NCBI GenBank assembly: GCA_028023455.1
Contig: JAQFVV010013069.1
Location: 124,001-188,000 of the forward strand
Direction of reading: 5' to 3'
Length of the DNA stretch: 64,000 bases
From: Epiperipatus broadwayi
Taxonomy: Eukaryota; Onychophora; Udeonychophora; Euonychophora; Peripatidae
In this document: in pieces, positions 37,189-53,182 of the stretch
How the letters are laid out: every line of letters starts with the position of its first letter
Numbering within the stretch: position 1 is the first letter of the stretch
Position numbers and translations under genes: made by a program
Notes under the pieces: model-generated
Databases searched by the model: none
What the model saw: only the letters and a program-made list of their open reading frames with translations
What the model was told of the DNA's origin: nothing

Positions 37189-40100
37189 TACACTGGCCAA
37201 CTATTCCCTTCTTCCTGTTCCCCATATGTATATAACCATATTATCTTTTTTTACTCACAATATAAACATATATATGCAAAATGACTCAAAAGAGTAAATG
37301 TAATAATTTTTTATAGCAATAATAAAATTCTTTTTGAAAGTAAAATAATGACTTAGTTGAGATTGATAAGTCTAATTAAAATTAATATTCTGTTTGAATT
37401 GAACAATTGATGTGTGATAAATAGCTTAAAAATTTTTGAAGAAAAAAATGTTTAGCATATATTTAATAATGAAAAAAAAAGAAGACAGATAAAAGATAAA
37501 TTAATATTTCTCATGTTTTAATAGAAAGTGAAATCTTATTATATTATTATAAGAAAGGAACAGTAAAAAGGAGAAGAATAATAAAAAAAATCAATTTAAC
37601 TTTTTAATAGTAGATGATAGTCACAAAGATGATACACTATAATACAAAAAGTTAAATGAATTTATTCATATGTACTTAAATTTTCTGACATTAATAAGTA
37701 AGAAGAAACTGAAAAAATAAGTTGAAGTAAACTTATTGGTGAATTAATTAAACATATTTTAAAGTTTTATAATGTGAAAAATAATGTGAAGATGTATTGA
37801 GAAGATTTGTTAAACGATTTTGTTAATGTATTTTTTAAGAGTATAATTGTGTGCATATAACTGTAAACTAGTCAAGAAGGATGCATCCAATTCAGAACTT
37901 TTGTCCAGTTAATGTTGTGCTTATTTTCAAATGTTTTGTTTAAATGTGCATGTGTTTTTAGCAGAAAGAAGATAGGAGAAGCACCCAAATTTACGAGGAA
38001 TGGTGAACATCTATTGGGTTACCTTAGTAGTATTAAATTAGGAATTGAAATGGGTTTTAAAAAAACAAAGAAAAAGGATTTTAATTTTAAATTTATTATT
38101 AATATTTATGTTTTATTTGATATAAAATATAAATGCTGGATATTATAGTTAGCAATAATTGAAACAAGTTTCTATGCAATTTGGTATGCAAAGTTAAAAG
38201 GTATTAATCTTTTTATTATTCATTCTTATTTATAAAAAAACAAAAGAAAAGAATGAAGAGTATGCTTAAAGATATAAAGAGAGTATACATGTGTTATAAC
38301 ATGAAAGTGTGTGTGAGATATATTTTAACTGGTATATTTTTTTACAAATTGAGTATGTTAACATGTTTTGTAGAGGTATTTTAAATTTATTATCATCAAG
38401 TATATTTGACAAAAGGGGAATGAACTAGTGGTGATAAATAAAAATTTATATAATTCTATAAAAATAACAATAAATATATTATAAAATGTAATGTTATTTA
38501 TGAGAATAAGAAAAGAGTGAATGTTAATGTAAAAAAAAATAATGATCTCATTTGTTATATACATATAGAGGTATCATATTGATGACAATAAAGGTAGACT
38601 ATTTGTTTTGTAACATGATCTCAAAAATGGATAGAAAAATATTTAATAAGAAGATTGGATTATATTATAGGTCCAGAGATAGTATAATAATAGATGCTGA
38701 AGACACAGAAGTGAAAGATGAGTTAAAATTCCAGGATAGGGTGTAAAAATACCATCCTGAAGAATTAATTGAATACTTGTATAGGATTAATCTTTGCGAT
38801 ACCCATATAGTTTATTAGAAAGAGATGGGAAGATTTCTGTAAAGACATGAATGTAGTATATACCGTAAGTGCTTGCTGTAGAAACCAGGGTAGAATTGGG
38901 GTAAGATCATTAGGAAAATGACTACCTGCCAAAACATAACATCTCATAAATACAGAAAATCTCCATCCCTCTATTATGGTATTTTTGAGAAAATCAATTT
39001 CTTCTCTATGAAGTTTTCAGGTAAATAAGAATATAGTAGGCGTGGAAAGTTGACTAAGTATTTTAAGAATTTTATAGTATTTCTTCCTAAGTTTTGACAG
39101 ATTAGCTTAAAAGTAGTAAGTCCATATACAAAATAAATACTTTATATTTGAATAAAATCTGAATAAACTATTATATGAATAATGATACCTGAGATCAAAT
39201 GAATGTATAAAATGAATTACATTATATGAAAAAGAATCCTTAATCTCATTATTCATTTTGAATACTATATAATTATTGTTTTTATTTTGTTTTTAACATC
39301 ACAGCAGCAGCAATAATTTTTGTTGATAAAATTATAGTGCAGTGTTTTTATACAGATTTTGAATATGAAGTATAATTTAAATATTATAATTTTATTAAAA
39401 TATTTGGAGTTACAAAATATAAGGTAAATAGGGAAAGATAACCACAAGGTAATTCATGAATTATAAAACTGTATAATAACATTATAAAAGCAGACAGGAT
39501 GGTAAGAAGAACGAACTTACTATTTTAAAGAACTAGATAATGATTATAGCATGAAGCTTAAAATGTATAGAATAATTATTATGTCTATCTGTAATGAATA
39601 TAAATAATTTTATTGTAAATTTATAAATAGTTAAATGATTATTTTGTTAGTGAATTTTTCCACATAATGGGTATAGCTGTTATTGTTCATTATTTTCGTT
39701 GTAAATAAATGAATATTTAAATTTAAATTTTGTATTATTAATTTCATTGCATTTGAGAGTTATTTCCATTACAAGGTCATATTAATAAAGCTATTATTCA
39801 CATAGAGTTATACATAGCATATATTGATTGCACGCTTTATCTGAAGTAGTTATATTCAAAAATTTATAATTGGCACATTAATTATCAATTGCTTTTAAAT
39901 CATAACTATATGAAAGGGAGTTTGTAGTATTTAATATTTTTATTAGATAAAGAATATTGAAGATTTATTTGAAAAGTACTATTATGTATTAGAAAATGGA
40001 ATGCATATAAATTAAAATTAATAGTATGTTTGAAGAGTCACATTCTGATTTTGCAATCTAATCTTGAAATGTATTTTATATCATAAATTTAGAAGTATTA

Positions 40101-43100
40101 TATTGTTTCAGAGTACATATTACTGACCAAATATATTTTAATGTTTGTAATTTTGAATGATCGAATTACTATGGCTGAATGCTAAATAATTAAGGAATGT
40201 ATTTAATTGAGTTAGACTTTGTAGGTAATAGCTGTGTAATAAAGCTTTTGATTATAATAAAAAGGAGTATTCTATAGTGATTGTTATTAGTATTAACTAT
40301 GAGAATAAATTTTAGGAAAGTAAATTAATGTATTTAAGTGAAGGTAATGAGTAGATAGTGACCGTTAATTTTTATTATTATAGTTAGGTTAATTTTCAAA
40401 TAGAAGGTTAATCAAGGTTTGTAATAGTAAGTGTGATTTTATTTAAATGGTTAGATCCCAGTAAAATTCCTCTTGCGATTCAATTATTTAACTATCAATC
40501 TAATTATTATATTATATTTTAGAATAGAATAATTATGATCCCTGAAATAGCCATAGGATAGCGTTGATTCTTTTAATTTAATATAATTTTTAATTTTAAT
40601 GTTATTATTTTGTGATTCTTAAATTATAGAAGAATAGTTAAAGCATTATTTAAATGAAATATTATGTTAGTCATTGTTTGTTGTGCGGATTTTTTAATGA
40701 TTATAATAGAATGATAGCAGGAGAATTTTCACAATAGCAATGCCATTGTAGAGTGCATTTTATATACTTCTCAATGATAAAACATTTATGTTGTAATCGC
40801 TCCTGAAGTTTATCTTATGTTTTGACGTATAGCAAGTTTCAAGCCTTATAGAGAGTCTTATACTTTATTGTTGGTATATTTAAATGTTTATAATTGAGGT
40901 AGTACAATAGATAGTAAAAGGTAAGGTATAGAGATGGTGAAGAACTGGAAGGGATGGTTACAATATATATCTGAAAATTCCACCAGGATCGTAACAGGCA
41001 GAATTAATGATTTAACACAAATCTGTTACAGTATAACCTGCCATTTAATAACACAGTGAACATTATAGTCAGCCTCATAACATGATTGGTTGTAGCTTAA
41101 ATGTACTCAGAATTTTAATACAGAAATGACATGTAGAATATTTGCAATCTTCAGGTTCTTTCATCATTAATTTTAATTTTCTAATTAAATCAATAGCATT
41201 GAGACTTTTATTGTAATAGGTAAATCATAAATTATAATATTAGAAAATAGGTTCCATTATAATGTTGGCTAGCAAATTTATTTATTAATTTAGGTCCTAA
41301 TATTGCAAACATAAATAGAAATAACAAATTCTGGATTATTCTAGAATTAACAAAGCAAAGTGGAGCTGATTTAGGGGGTAAATGGAATTTATTATACCCT
41401 ATACATCACTAATTACCCAAGAGCAAAAGCATTAAGATATTCTCTCAGAATTTCAATAAGCCTTGCATGCATTATCAGTAACAATATGTGCTTTAATATA
41501 TCTATTTAATATGGTGGGTTTTTTGGTTCTATATATGATAAAGAGCAATGATAAGGTTAGGTTAAATTATAAAATTAACATTTATTTACAACTCAACCAA
41601 TATTAATAAATAATTGATTAATACATTGATCAAAATAAACAAATAAATAAAGAAATAAACAAACAAAATAAAATACCACCACATGCACTTGTTTTTATAC
41701 ATGGTAATGTACATAAGTTCCAAAACAAACACAATATAAGATTTTTTTACAAATGGATTTGATTTCAGCCTTTATAGAAGACAAGATGGGTTCAAATACC
41801 TAGTCAATAACTTCTTCAATATTTCAACACCAAAACCAATGCACCTATACATCATATTTATAATAAGAATAGTAAAAACTGGTATCAATAAACATGTAAA
41901 AGCTGGAAATGAGGAGATAATGAATCAAAAAGAAGATTTGAATTTCAACTCAACTTGAAATATCATATAAATTGATATGTAATAAAGTATAGAAATAATT
42001 TATCAAATGCCCTTTTAATAGCTAATAACTGAACATGCAGGATTAATCTAAAAATGAGGGAAACAACATTGGCATCATAAGGTATGGAGACTCTGCCCAA
42101 GCACATTTATACAACAAATAATAATAGTATTTCTGTGGATGTATTCATTCACACAAAGAAATAATGAAGCATTAAATGCCCTGTGGGTTTTCTTATCATC
42201 ATCAGAGATGCAAGCACCATTACAGAATGTTCTGCAGATTAATCACAAGTGCAAAAACAAATATAAAAATATAATGAAATGGCAAAAGATCATTCTGTGG
42301 ATTGAACCACCAGCACATAATAGTGCCATATACATTATCAAATACTGGTGACATCATTCCCAAATAAAAGAGACATAAAATTACTTTCATCTACAAAACT
42401 GCTAAATTAGAAGGCATGAGCAGTCTTACAAGCATGAATTAAGACATAAAATGAAATAAATACTTTAGTGCGGGAAATAACTGAGATAAAAGCTGACTCT
42501 TCCTAGAACATGGGCAGAATACTGATACATAGTAAATATAATATGGGCATAGGTACAAAACCCTGGAAAAACATACAGCACTAAGCCATATGGTATTGGT
42601 GCATGGCATAGATTTATTCAATAATCTTTAAACTTTTATGCAAGTGCTGTTTGTTAATAATTGATTCTCTTCAGTCCCTATACTATATGTTCAATCCAAT
42701 TAATTTACATTGATAAATAATTATTTTTGAACAATATAATGTATGCCATGAGATTTCATACATGTATAAGATAATATAACAATAGAAACCAAAATAAAAT
42801 ATATACTCATTTAAATAACTGCACTAAATTAAAATACATAATATTTCAAGTATATTCAAATATTCACCAATGAAAACAATAACACATTTTTTTAAAAGAC
42901 TTAATGTACAACATATAAATTGAATAGTTTTCAATTACAACACATAGAATTTCATAAGTTTGATTGTATTCCTTTTCATTTTTATCCATAATCAATATTA
43001 CATAGTTAATTGATTCACATGTAGACTCTCTGAATATGTGGGATATTTATAAAAATAGAATGTGTATAATGCTGCAACATGTGAAAATATACATTTAAAA

Positions 43101-43600
43101 CTGATCCTTTTTTTTAATACACTGTCACACAAATATAGAGTATCCCTCCACATTAACCAATTTTATTATTTATAACTAGAGTATTCCTCACAAGTTAATA
43201 CAATATATTACTTCTCCATAGGCATTCCTCCAGAGATAAAATATTTTATTATTTTTAATTTAGTGAGTAAGTGTCAAAGACTAGGAATAATTGTGCAAGC
43301 AAACAGTTATCCCATAATTATCACAACAGTTATAAAATAATTTTCTGGTTAGCTATTATTTTCTTTCAACAGCTATATTATTATTTTAACAATAAGATGG
43401 TAACTCACAGAGTGGGAATGTTATCTCTGATATAAGTTTAAAATGGGATATAGCTAAATCTTTATTGTTCTGACATTTTAAAATTGTTATAGCATTCCAC
43501 TCCACACAGTCATTATTACATCTGATTGGTGTTACATATGCATTTTAAGGCACTTCTTCGGAGGTTTTAGCCTTGCACATTATTATTATTATTAGATATC
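37189..43600. other. Anonymous A+T-rich DNA
   Basis: No gene that I can defend. Frames at 37,912-38,148 and 38,552-38,746 (plus) and 42,139-42,351 (plus) have fairly mixed composition but no recognised domain, no splice context and no homologous neighbour. The block 42,060-42,450 is slightly less A+T-rich. Nothing RNA-like seen. Confidence 0.4.
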
Positions 43601-43633
43601 TGCTAGCACTTCATATATATATATATATATACA

Positions 43634-43672
43634 CAACATTAATATAGTTTTATAATCTTTAAATATTATTGA
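43634..43672 (+). repeat. Target-site duplication, left copy
   Basis: A 39-nt segment, starting CAACATTAATATAGTTTTAT and ending AAATATTATTGA, recurs at 45,125-45,165 with only a 2-nt T-run length difference. The two copies bracket the RTE-type LINE exactly. Confidence 0.9.
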
Positions 43673-45124
43673 TGATATATATATATATATATATATATCA
43701 TCAACCATTATCAATCCACTGCAGGATGAAGGTCTCTCCAAGTTTAATCCATCTTCTCTGATCTTTAGCTTCTCTTTTCCACAACACCCCTGCACATTTT
43801 CTTATTTCATCCATCCATCTCACATGTGGTCTCTTTCTGGGTCTTTTACAATCTCTTGGAATCCAGTTTAAAATTTTAATTGTCCATCTATTATCATTTA
43901 TTCTAGCAATATGTCCAGCCCAACTCCATTTCAATCTTTTAATTTTTTCAATAAGGTCAGTAACACCTGTTTGTTGTCTTACCCATACATTGCGTTTTCG
44001 ATCTCTTCTTGTTACTCCCAACCTACATCTCTCCATACTCCTTTGAGTGGTCTGAAGTCTCTGTATTGCTCTTCTATTAAGTGTCCAAGTCTCAGATCCA
44101 TAAGTAAGAACTGGTAAAACACATTTGTTAAAAACCATTCTTTTCAAACACATAGGCATATTTCCTTTTAGTATCAAGTTATTTCTACCAAAAGCACTCC
44201 AACCAAGTTTAATTCTATGATTAATTTCCTCCATTATGTTTCCATCTGTATTAATAATCTGACCTAGGTACTTGTAACTGTTAACTTCTTCTAATTCTTC
44301 ATAATCAATCTTTATTTTCATATTTTGAGCAAATCGATTAAACATTACTTTAGTCTTTTTAACATTTATCTTTAGTCCTACTTTTCTACTTTCATATGCT
44401 AACTCCTGCAACATTTCCTGCAGCTCTGAAGCATTATTTGCAAAAACAACTACAACATCTGCAAAATCTAAATGACTTAAATACTCTCCATTTACTTTCA
44501 TTCCTTTAGTTTCCCATTTTAATCCACAAAATACTTCTTGCAGCACTGCTGTAAAAAGTTTTGGAGATATGGAGTCACCTTGCCTTACACCTTTCTCAAT
44601 GTTGATTTTTCCAGTATCATTATGTAATCTAATTGTTGCTGTTGCATTTTTATAAATATTCTTTAAAATATGACAATATCCTGGATCTATACCTTGATGA
44701 TCCAATGCTTTAATCACTGAAGAAATGTGTATAGAATCGAATGCCTTTTCATAATCTACAAATCCAAAACATAATGACAACTCATATTCAGTTGTCCTTT
44801 CTATGACTTCTCTCAATACCTGGATATGATCTATTGTACTAAAACCACTTTTAAATCCAGCTTGTTCTCTTGGTTGGTGGAAATCCAAAGTTCTCTGTAG
44901 ATGAGTTGTAATTATCTTGGTAAAAATTTTATATAAAACTGATAAAAGGCTGACAGGTCTGTAATTTCTAATATCTTCTTTATCTACTTTTTTAAATATT
45001 AATATTATTACTGTATTCTTCCAATCTTCTGGTACATCTTTATCATTTAGACATTTGGTATATAACTTTGCTAAAATTGTTTCTATTTCTTCACCTCCTT
45101 CTTTTAATATATCAATTATAATTC
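43673..45124 (-). mobile_element. 5'-truncated RTE-type LINE insertion
   Basis: The element lies between the two long direct repeats. Its 3' end (low coordinates) finishes in GTTGATGA followed by a (TA)n tail, in line with the short-repeat tails of RTE elements rather than poly(A). Its 5' end (about 45,123) starts inside the RT domain, so the endonuclease half is missing. 5' truncation plus a duplicated target is the usual result of target-primed reverse transcription. A related copy with the missing half, in the opposite orientation and with about 65 bp of shared sequence, lies at 56.7-58.25 kb. Confidence 0.85.
43701..45122 (-). pseudogene. RTE-type LINE reverse transcriptase, partial
   Basis: One frame stays open from about 45,122 to 43,701 (over 470 codons). 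Motifs in order: ILKEGGEEIE and DWKNTVIILIFKK; NYRPVSLLSVLYKIFTK; REQAGFKSGFSTIDHI; FVDYEKAFDSI (first catalytic Asp); GVRQGDSISPKLFTA; the active-site box; KTKVMF; YKYLG; LPVLTYGSETWTLN; WAGHIAR; and RGRP-like KRPHVRWMDEI. This order and the wording of the first boxes match the RTE clade. The active-site box reads FADVVVVF where FADD is expected, so the second metal-binding Asp is Val and the enzyme should be dead. The frame is otherwise intact, implying fairly recent insertion. No endonuclease domain. Confidence 0.9.
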
Positions 45125-45165
45125 CAACATTAATATAGTTTTATAATCTTTTTAAATATTATTGA
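45125..45165 (+). repeat. Target-site duplication, right copy
   Basis: 41 nt matching 43,634-43,672 with two extra T in one run. It lies directly upstream of the truncated 5' end of the LINE. Confidence 0.9.
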
Positions 45166-48917
<3,752 letters not shown>

Positions 48918-49674
48918 ACTGTAAAAATGCATGAGAGCATACAGAGTGTGGAAATTATTTGAACTGAATGTGGTATGGAATATGTGTATATTTAGAAAAT
49001 GTAGATAGTGATGCAGCATGAAGGTAAAGGGTGCATTTTATTGTATCCAAACTACATTTAATTTAAACATTCATTATACCTATAATGACTGAATCCAAAT
49101 TTATCCGAAATAATATTTTAAAGTAAATATTAAATAAATCTTATATGTTGTGTAAATATTCTTTAAGTATATAAAATATTTTATATAAATATTATGAATA
49201 GCTTCCTAGTGTGGGTGCATGTTTCATTTGGTCATCGTGGCTAATTAAAATACTCCACTTTATTATATCTCCACATCTAAATAGAATATATCTCAGATTC
49301 AAAATATGCATGAATGACCAAATGAATATGTGGATCTTTGCCCTAACAATGCAATACTTCTTAATAATAGCCACATATTTAAAAACCATATATTCTATAT
49401 TTTAAAACATTTATAATAAATAAATAAATCTTTTTAAATCTATAAAAAACTATTCCATGAAATAAATAGTATTTCAAAATTAACAAATAAATTAATAGCT
49501 AATTATGTTTAGAATCTAAAGACAAACAGATTTCCTGAGTAATCATTCATACATACATTGTATTAAATTATACATAATGGAATTGTATGAGAAAATATAT
49601 GCTTAATCATGTTATAATAATACACAAATTTAAAAAATCATCTACACAGTTTTCAAAAACAGTTCATAACTTTC
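48918..49674. other. Anonymous A+T-rich DNA
   Basis: No gene or RNA seen. The near-mirror frames at 49,192-49,405 on both strands are chance in A/T-rich sequence. Confidence 0.5.
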
Positions 49675-50638
49675 AATACATATAAATGAATACACCAAAC
49701 TTCTTTTTAAAATTTGCTGTTTATATGACTATTATAAAAATATAACTACACACCAATGTTTCAATTATTTTATAATATAGGCTTTTTCAAGGAAAACTGA
49801 AAAATAAAAATACAAATATATAATAATAACTATAAATATCACATACTCCAAACAAATCCAAAAATTAAAATATACTAAAAAATACTCTTTACCTCAAACC
49901 CTTTCTACTACTAACAATCTCAAAACTTTATAAAAAAAAATTTACATTTATATACTCATCCAAAAATAGCCTAAAAATATTTTTTAACAAATTGATTATT
50001 TTCTTTTTTTCTTTTTTATTAACATTCTATTCAATTCAGGCTTAATTCTGTAAAATTAAGCCTCAATTGAATAGAATGTTAATAGAAAAAAAAAAGAAAA
50101 TAATAGATTTGTTAATTAAATATTTTTAGGGTATTTTTGAATGGGTATACTTATTCCAAAATACCCTAAAAACATGTAATTAACAAATCTATTATAATAC
50201 TCATCAAAAAATACCCTAAAAATATTTAATCTATTATTTTTTTTTCTTTTCTATTAACATTTTATTCAATTCAGGCTTAATTTCACTACTAATCAGTGAA
50301 ATTAAGCCTGAGTTGAATAGAATGTTAATAGAAAAAAAAAGATTTGTTAATTAAATGTTTTAGGATATTTTTGGATGGTTATATAAATATATAAAAAAAG
50401 ATAGTTTTGAGATTGTTTGTAATAAAAAGGATTCGAGGTAAAGAGTATTTTTTAATTTTTGGATTTGTTTGAAATATGTGATATTTATATTTATTATTAT
50501 ATATTTCTATTTTTCAATTTTCTTTGAAAAAGATTATATTATAAAATAGTCAAAACATTGGTGTGTAGTTATATTTTTATAATAGTCATATAAAAAGCAA
50601 GATTAAAAAAAAGTTTCTTGAATTCATTTATATGTATT
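49675..50638. repeat. Nested palindrome of about 960 bp
   Basis: Outer arms: ATACATATAAATGAAT (49,676) pairs with ATTCATTTATATGTAT (to 50,637), and the match continues inward through ACACACCAATGTTT / AAACATTGGTGTGT, TTTTCAAGG-type, AACAAATCCAAAAATTAAAA / TTAATTTTTGGATTTGTTTG and ACTCTTTACCTC / GAGGTAAAGAGTA. The centre near 50,147 pairs TTTAGGGTATTTTTGAAT with ATTCCAAAATACCCTAAA. Within each half is a further hairpin (centres about 50,050 and 50,291) built on ATTAACATTCTATTCAATTC / GAATAGAATGTTAAT. Arms are diverged by point changes and small indels. No gene inside. Confidence 0.9.
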
Positions 50639-52380
50639 ATAATAATAATATATTACTAAATATATCTTTAATTATTTTATAACTTTATTTGAAAAAATAT
50701 TGGAAGAGAGAGCTAAAATATCTTATTTGGTTAAAGCAAAATATTACATTTTACATATATAACCCCCCCCCCCCCATAGAATAAACAATAATGTCAAATC
50801 AAATAAAGTTTTTTGTTTCCTTATAATTTTTAGTTTTAACAAATCTGGTGAAATTGTTAATAATATGTAGAAATTTGATGAAGCTTGAAGATCCATTAGT
50901 AGTCTATTCTAATTGATATAATTAAGAAATATTATTTAAGGCATTGTAAATATAGGCAGTTCTCAACTTTTGTTCTTAATTAGTTCCTGAAATGTGTATA
51001 AAAGATGAAATGTACAAAGTAGAACAATGTAAAAAAATATTTCTAAAATATTTATTTTTTTATAAGGTATATTGGCATATACATAAATAACACTTTATTG
51101 ATTAGTATTTGGTGTTTTCCTTATAAATTTATTAAAATATAGTTGAATTGTATTCTTTTTTTCCTTTCTTGATAAAAAAGTTCCATAACACACTGTGCAT
51201 TTTTCTATTGTGCTTTGTATGAACTAGAAAATTGGATGGAAGTAGAATGTATGAAAGCCAACGACAGCCTGTATTAGTGTTCAAAATAATCTTTGCCATT
51301 ATTTAAAAATGCTCTTTAAAATGAAAGTGTTCATAAACAAGTCAATTAGAAGTTTCTTTTAAAAATTTTTAACAATGATTTGCACTTTGTTTATAATTAG
51401 CTTATATTCTGTTGGCACTTAACTTTGTTGTATTTTTCAAAGAAGAATAGTAATTGTATACTTGTTAACAATAGGTACAGGTGTTAATCAATAAAATAGA
51501 TAGTTTGTGAGGTCATCACTCTTGTACAATATTTTGCTGCTTACATTATCATTTTTTCTCTTAAAACAAAATGTCCAAAACAAAAGAATGAATGAAAACA
51601 GAATGCCATTTTCAAGAATTTTAGATGCTTATATAACTTTCATAGTACTTTAGTATATCCTAGTAATAGTAAATAAATAACTATTGAAATCATCTAATGC
51701 CACATTATATCACTATCTGATGTTCAAAATGCCTTTAAATGCTCTTGAGCACATTTCTGTTGGTCTATAATATTTCTAAATAATTATTATTTAATATTAA
51801 AATAACTTATAAAATTATATTTTAAAATAAATTATATCATTTTTTCCAATAAATAATTAATACATTTTTTTTATTTTAAATAATATGTTTCTTTTATCTT
51901 TCTTCCTTTCACAGTTAAATAATTTTATTGTTACAATATTTTTTTAAACAAAACAATATCTATTAAAAATAAAGTTTAAATTTTTGAAGAAAGTAAACAT
52001 AAACAGTTGCACACACATTATTTTTATGATTATTTTTAAATTCATTATCACTGATTTAAATCTGGCAAATCTAATTTAAAATTATAGGTATTATTCCAGA
52101 ATTAATTGCTTACAAAATATTTCTCATAAATATGTATATATTATGTGTTGTATTTTAGTAAGAAACATATTAATATTCTTAGATTTTATTTCAGTGAAAA
52201 ATATATTGATATTATATTTAAAATAAAGTCATTGATAATGGATATATAAACATATACCACTTATAACAATGCTTTTATAATAAACTATTTTCAACATAAA
52301 AACTTATATATCTTTAATTTCTAAATAAACTAAATAACTTTTTTAAATATATTTATTTTAATACATATCACATAACCTAT
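50639..52380. other. Anonymous A+T-rich DNA
   Basis: No gene or RNA identified. A run of about 13 C at 50,763-50,775 is notable only as a homopolymer in A/T-rich surroundings. Confidence 0.5.
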
Positions 52381-52386
52381 TACTGC

Positions 52387-52870
52387 AGTATATATGTTGA
52401 ATTAGATATTTTTTGAGATTTTTAATTTGATAGAAAGAGAAAAAAAAGATTGCACTCATGTAAATAGAAATAATGTTACTTTTGATGTTATCAAAAAACC
52501 AATTACCAATGAGCAATCCTGAAGTTATAAAGCAAATTATCTCTATTAACTTATACAATAGCACTTTTGTTTTGGATTTTAGTGAAATAAAACATAGAAA
52601 ACTATGTTTATGAGTATGAAAATGCACAGGAGTAGCATGTTCATTAACATCCTGGAAATAAGTAACTTTTACAGAGAGTAATATATGTTGAATTAGATAT
52701 TTTTTTGTATAATTAATTTGATATAAAATAGAAATAAAGGTATTATCCTTATGTAAACAGATATAATTTAATCTTTTAATTTTGACAGGAAACCATTATT
52801 AATTAATAATTCTAAGGCAAAAACTTTTTTTTATTAATCTATACAATAGCTTTTTTTGTTATGGAATTTC
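52387..52870 (+). repeat. Diverged direct duplication, unit of about 200-230 bp
   Basis: The phrase TATATGTTGAATTAGATATT occurs at about 52,389 and 52,684. It is followed in both by TTAATTTGATA, TATGTAAA(T/C)A-like phrases, an AACCA(T/A)TTA-type phrase and TATACAATAGC. The offset is about 295 bp. Old tandem duplication or two copies of an unknown repeat. Confidence 0.65.
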
Positions 52871-53182
52871 TCTATCACGACTACTTCATCATATTTTAAA
52901 AGAGATTATATTAAACAAAAGTACATTCAGTAGAGTGAGACAAAAATGTGTTCAATCAAAATAAAATCAATAATAATTATAGTTAGATTGCCTTCAGAAT
53001 TATTGAATATGTTTTTACACAGTGGGATCATAATTATTACTATTTCAATATCCACTATTGACAATCTGAAAAAAAATTAAAAAAATAAATATTCATAAAC
53101 AAACAAAATTTTAATATTTTAGTTTACATTTAAACCAAATGTCAATGTCATCTATGCACTTTATAAATTAATATCATTTATA

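Noticed and set aside
37912-38148. 78-codon plus-strand frame (RKKIGEAPKFTRNGEHLLGY)
   Set aside because: Composition is plausible but there is no recognisable domain, splice signal context or second exon; not enough to call a gene.
38552-38746. 64-codon plus-strand frame with an acidic C-terminus
   Set aside because: No family resemblance; short; surrounding sequence is interrupted in all frames.
43911-44117. 68-codon plus-strand frame
   Set aside because: Antisense to the LINE RT frame.
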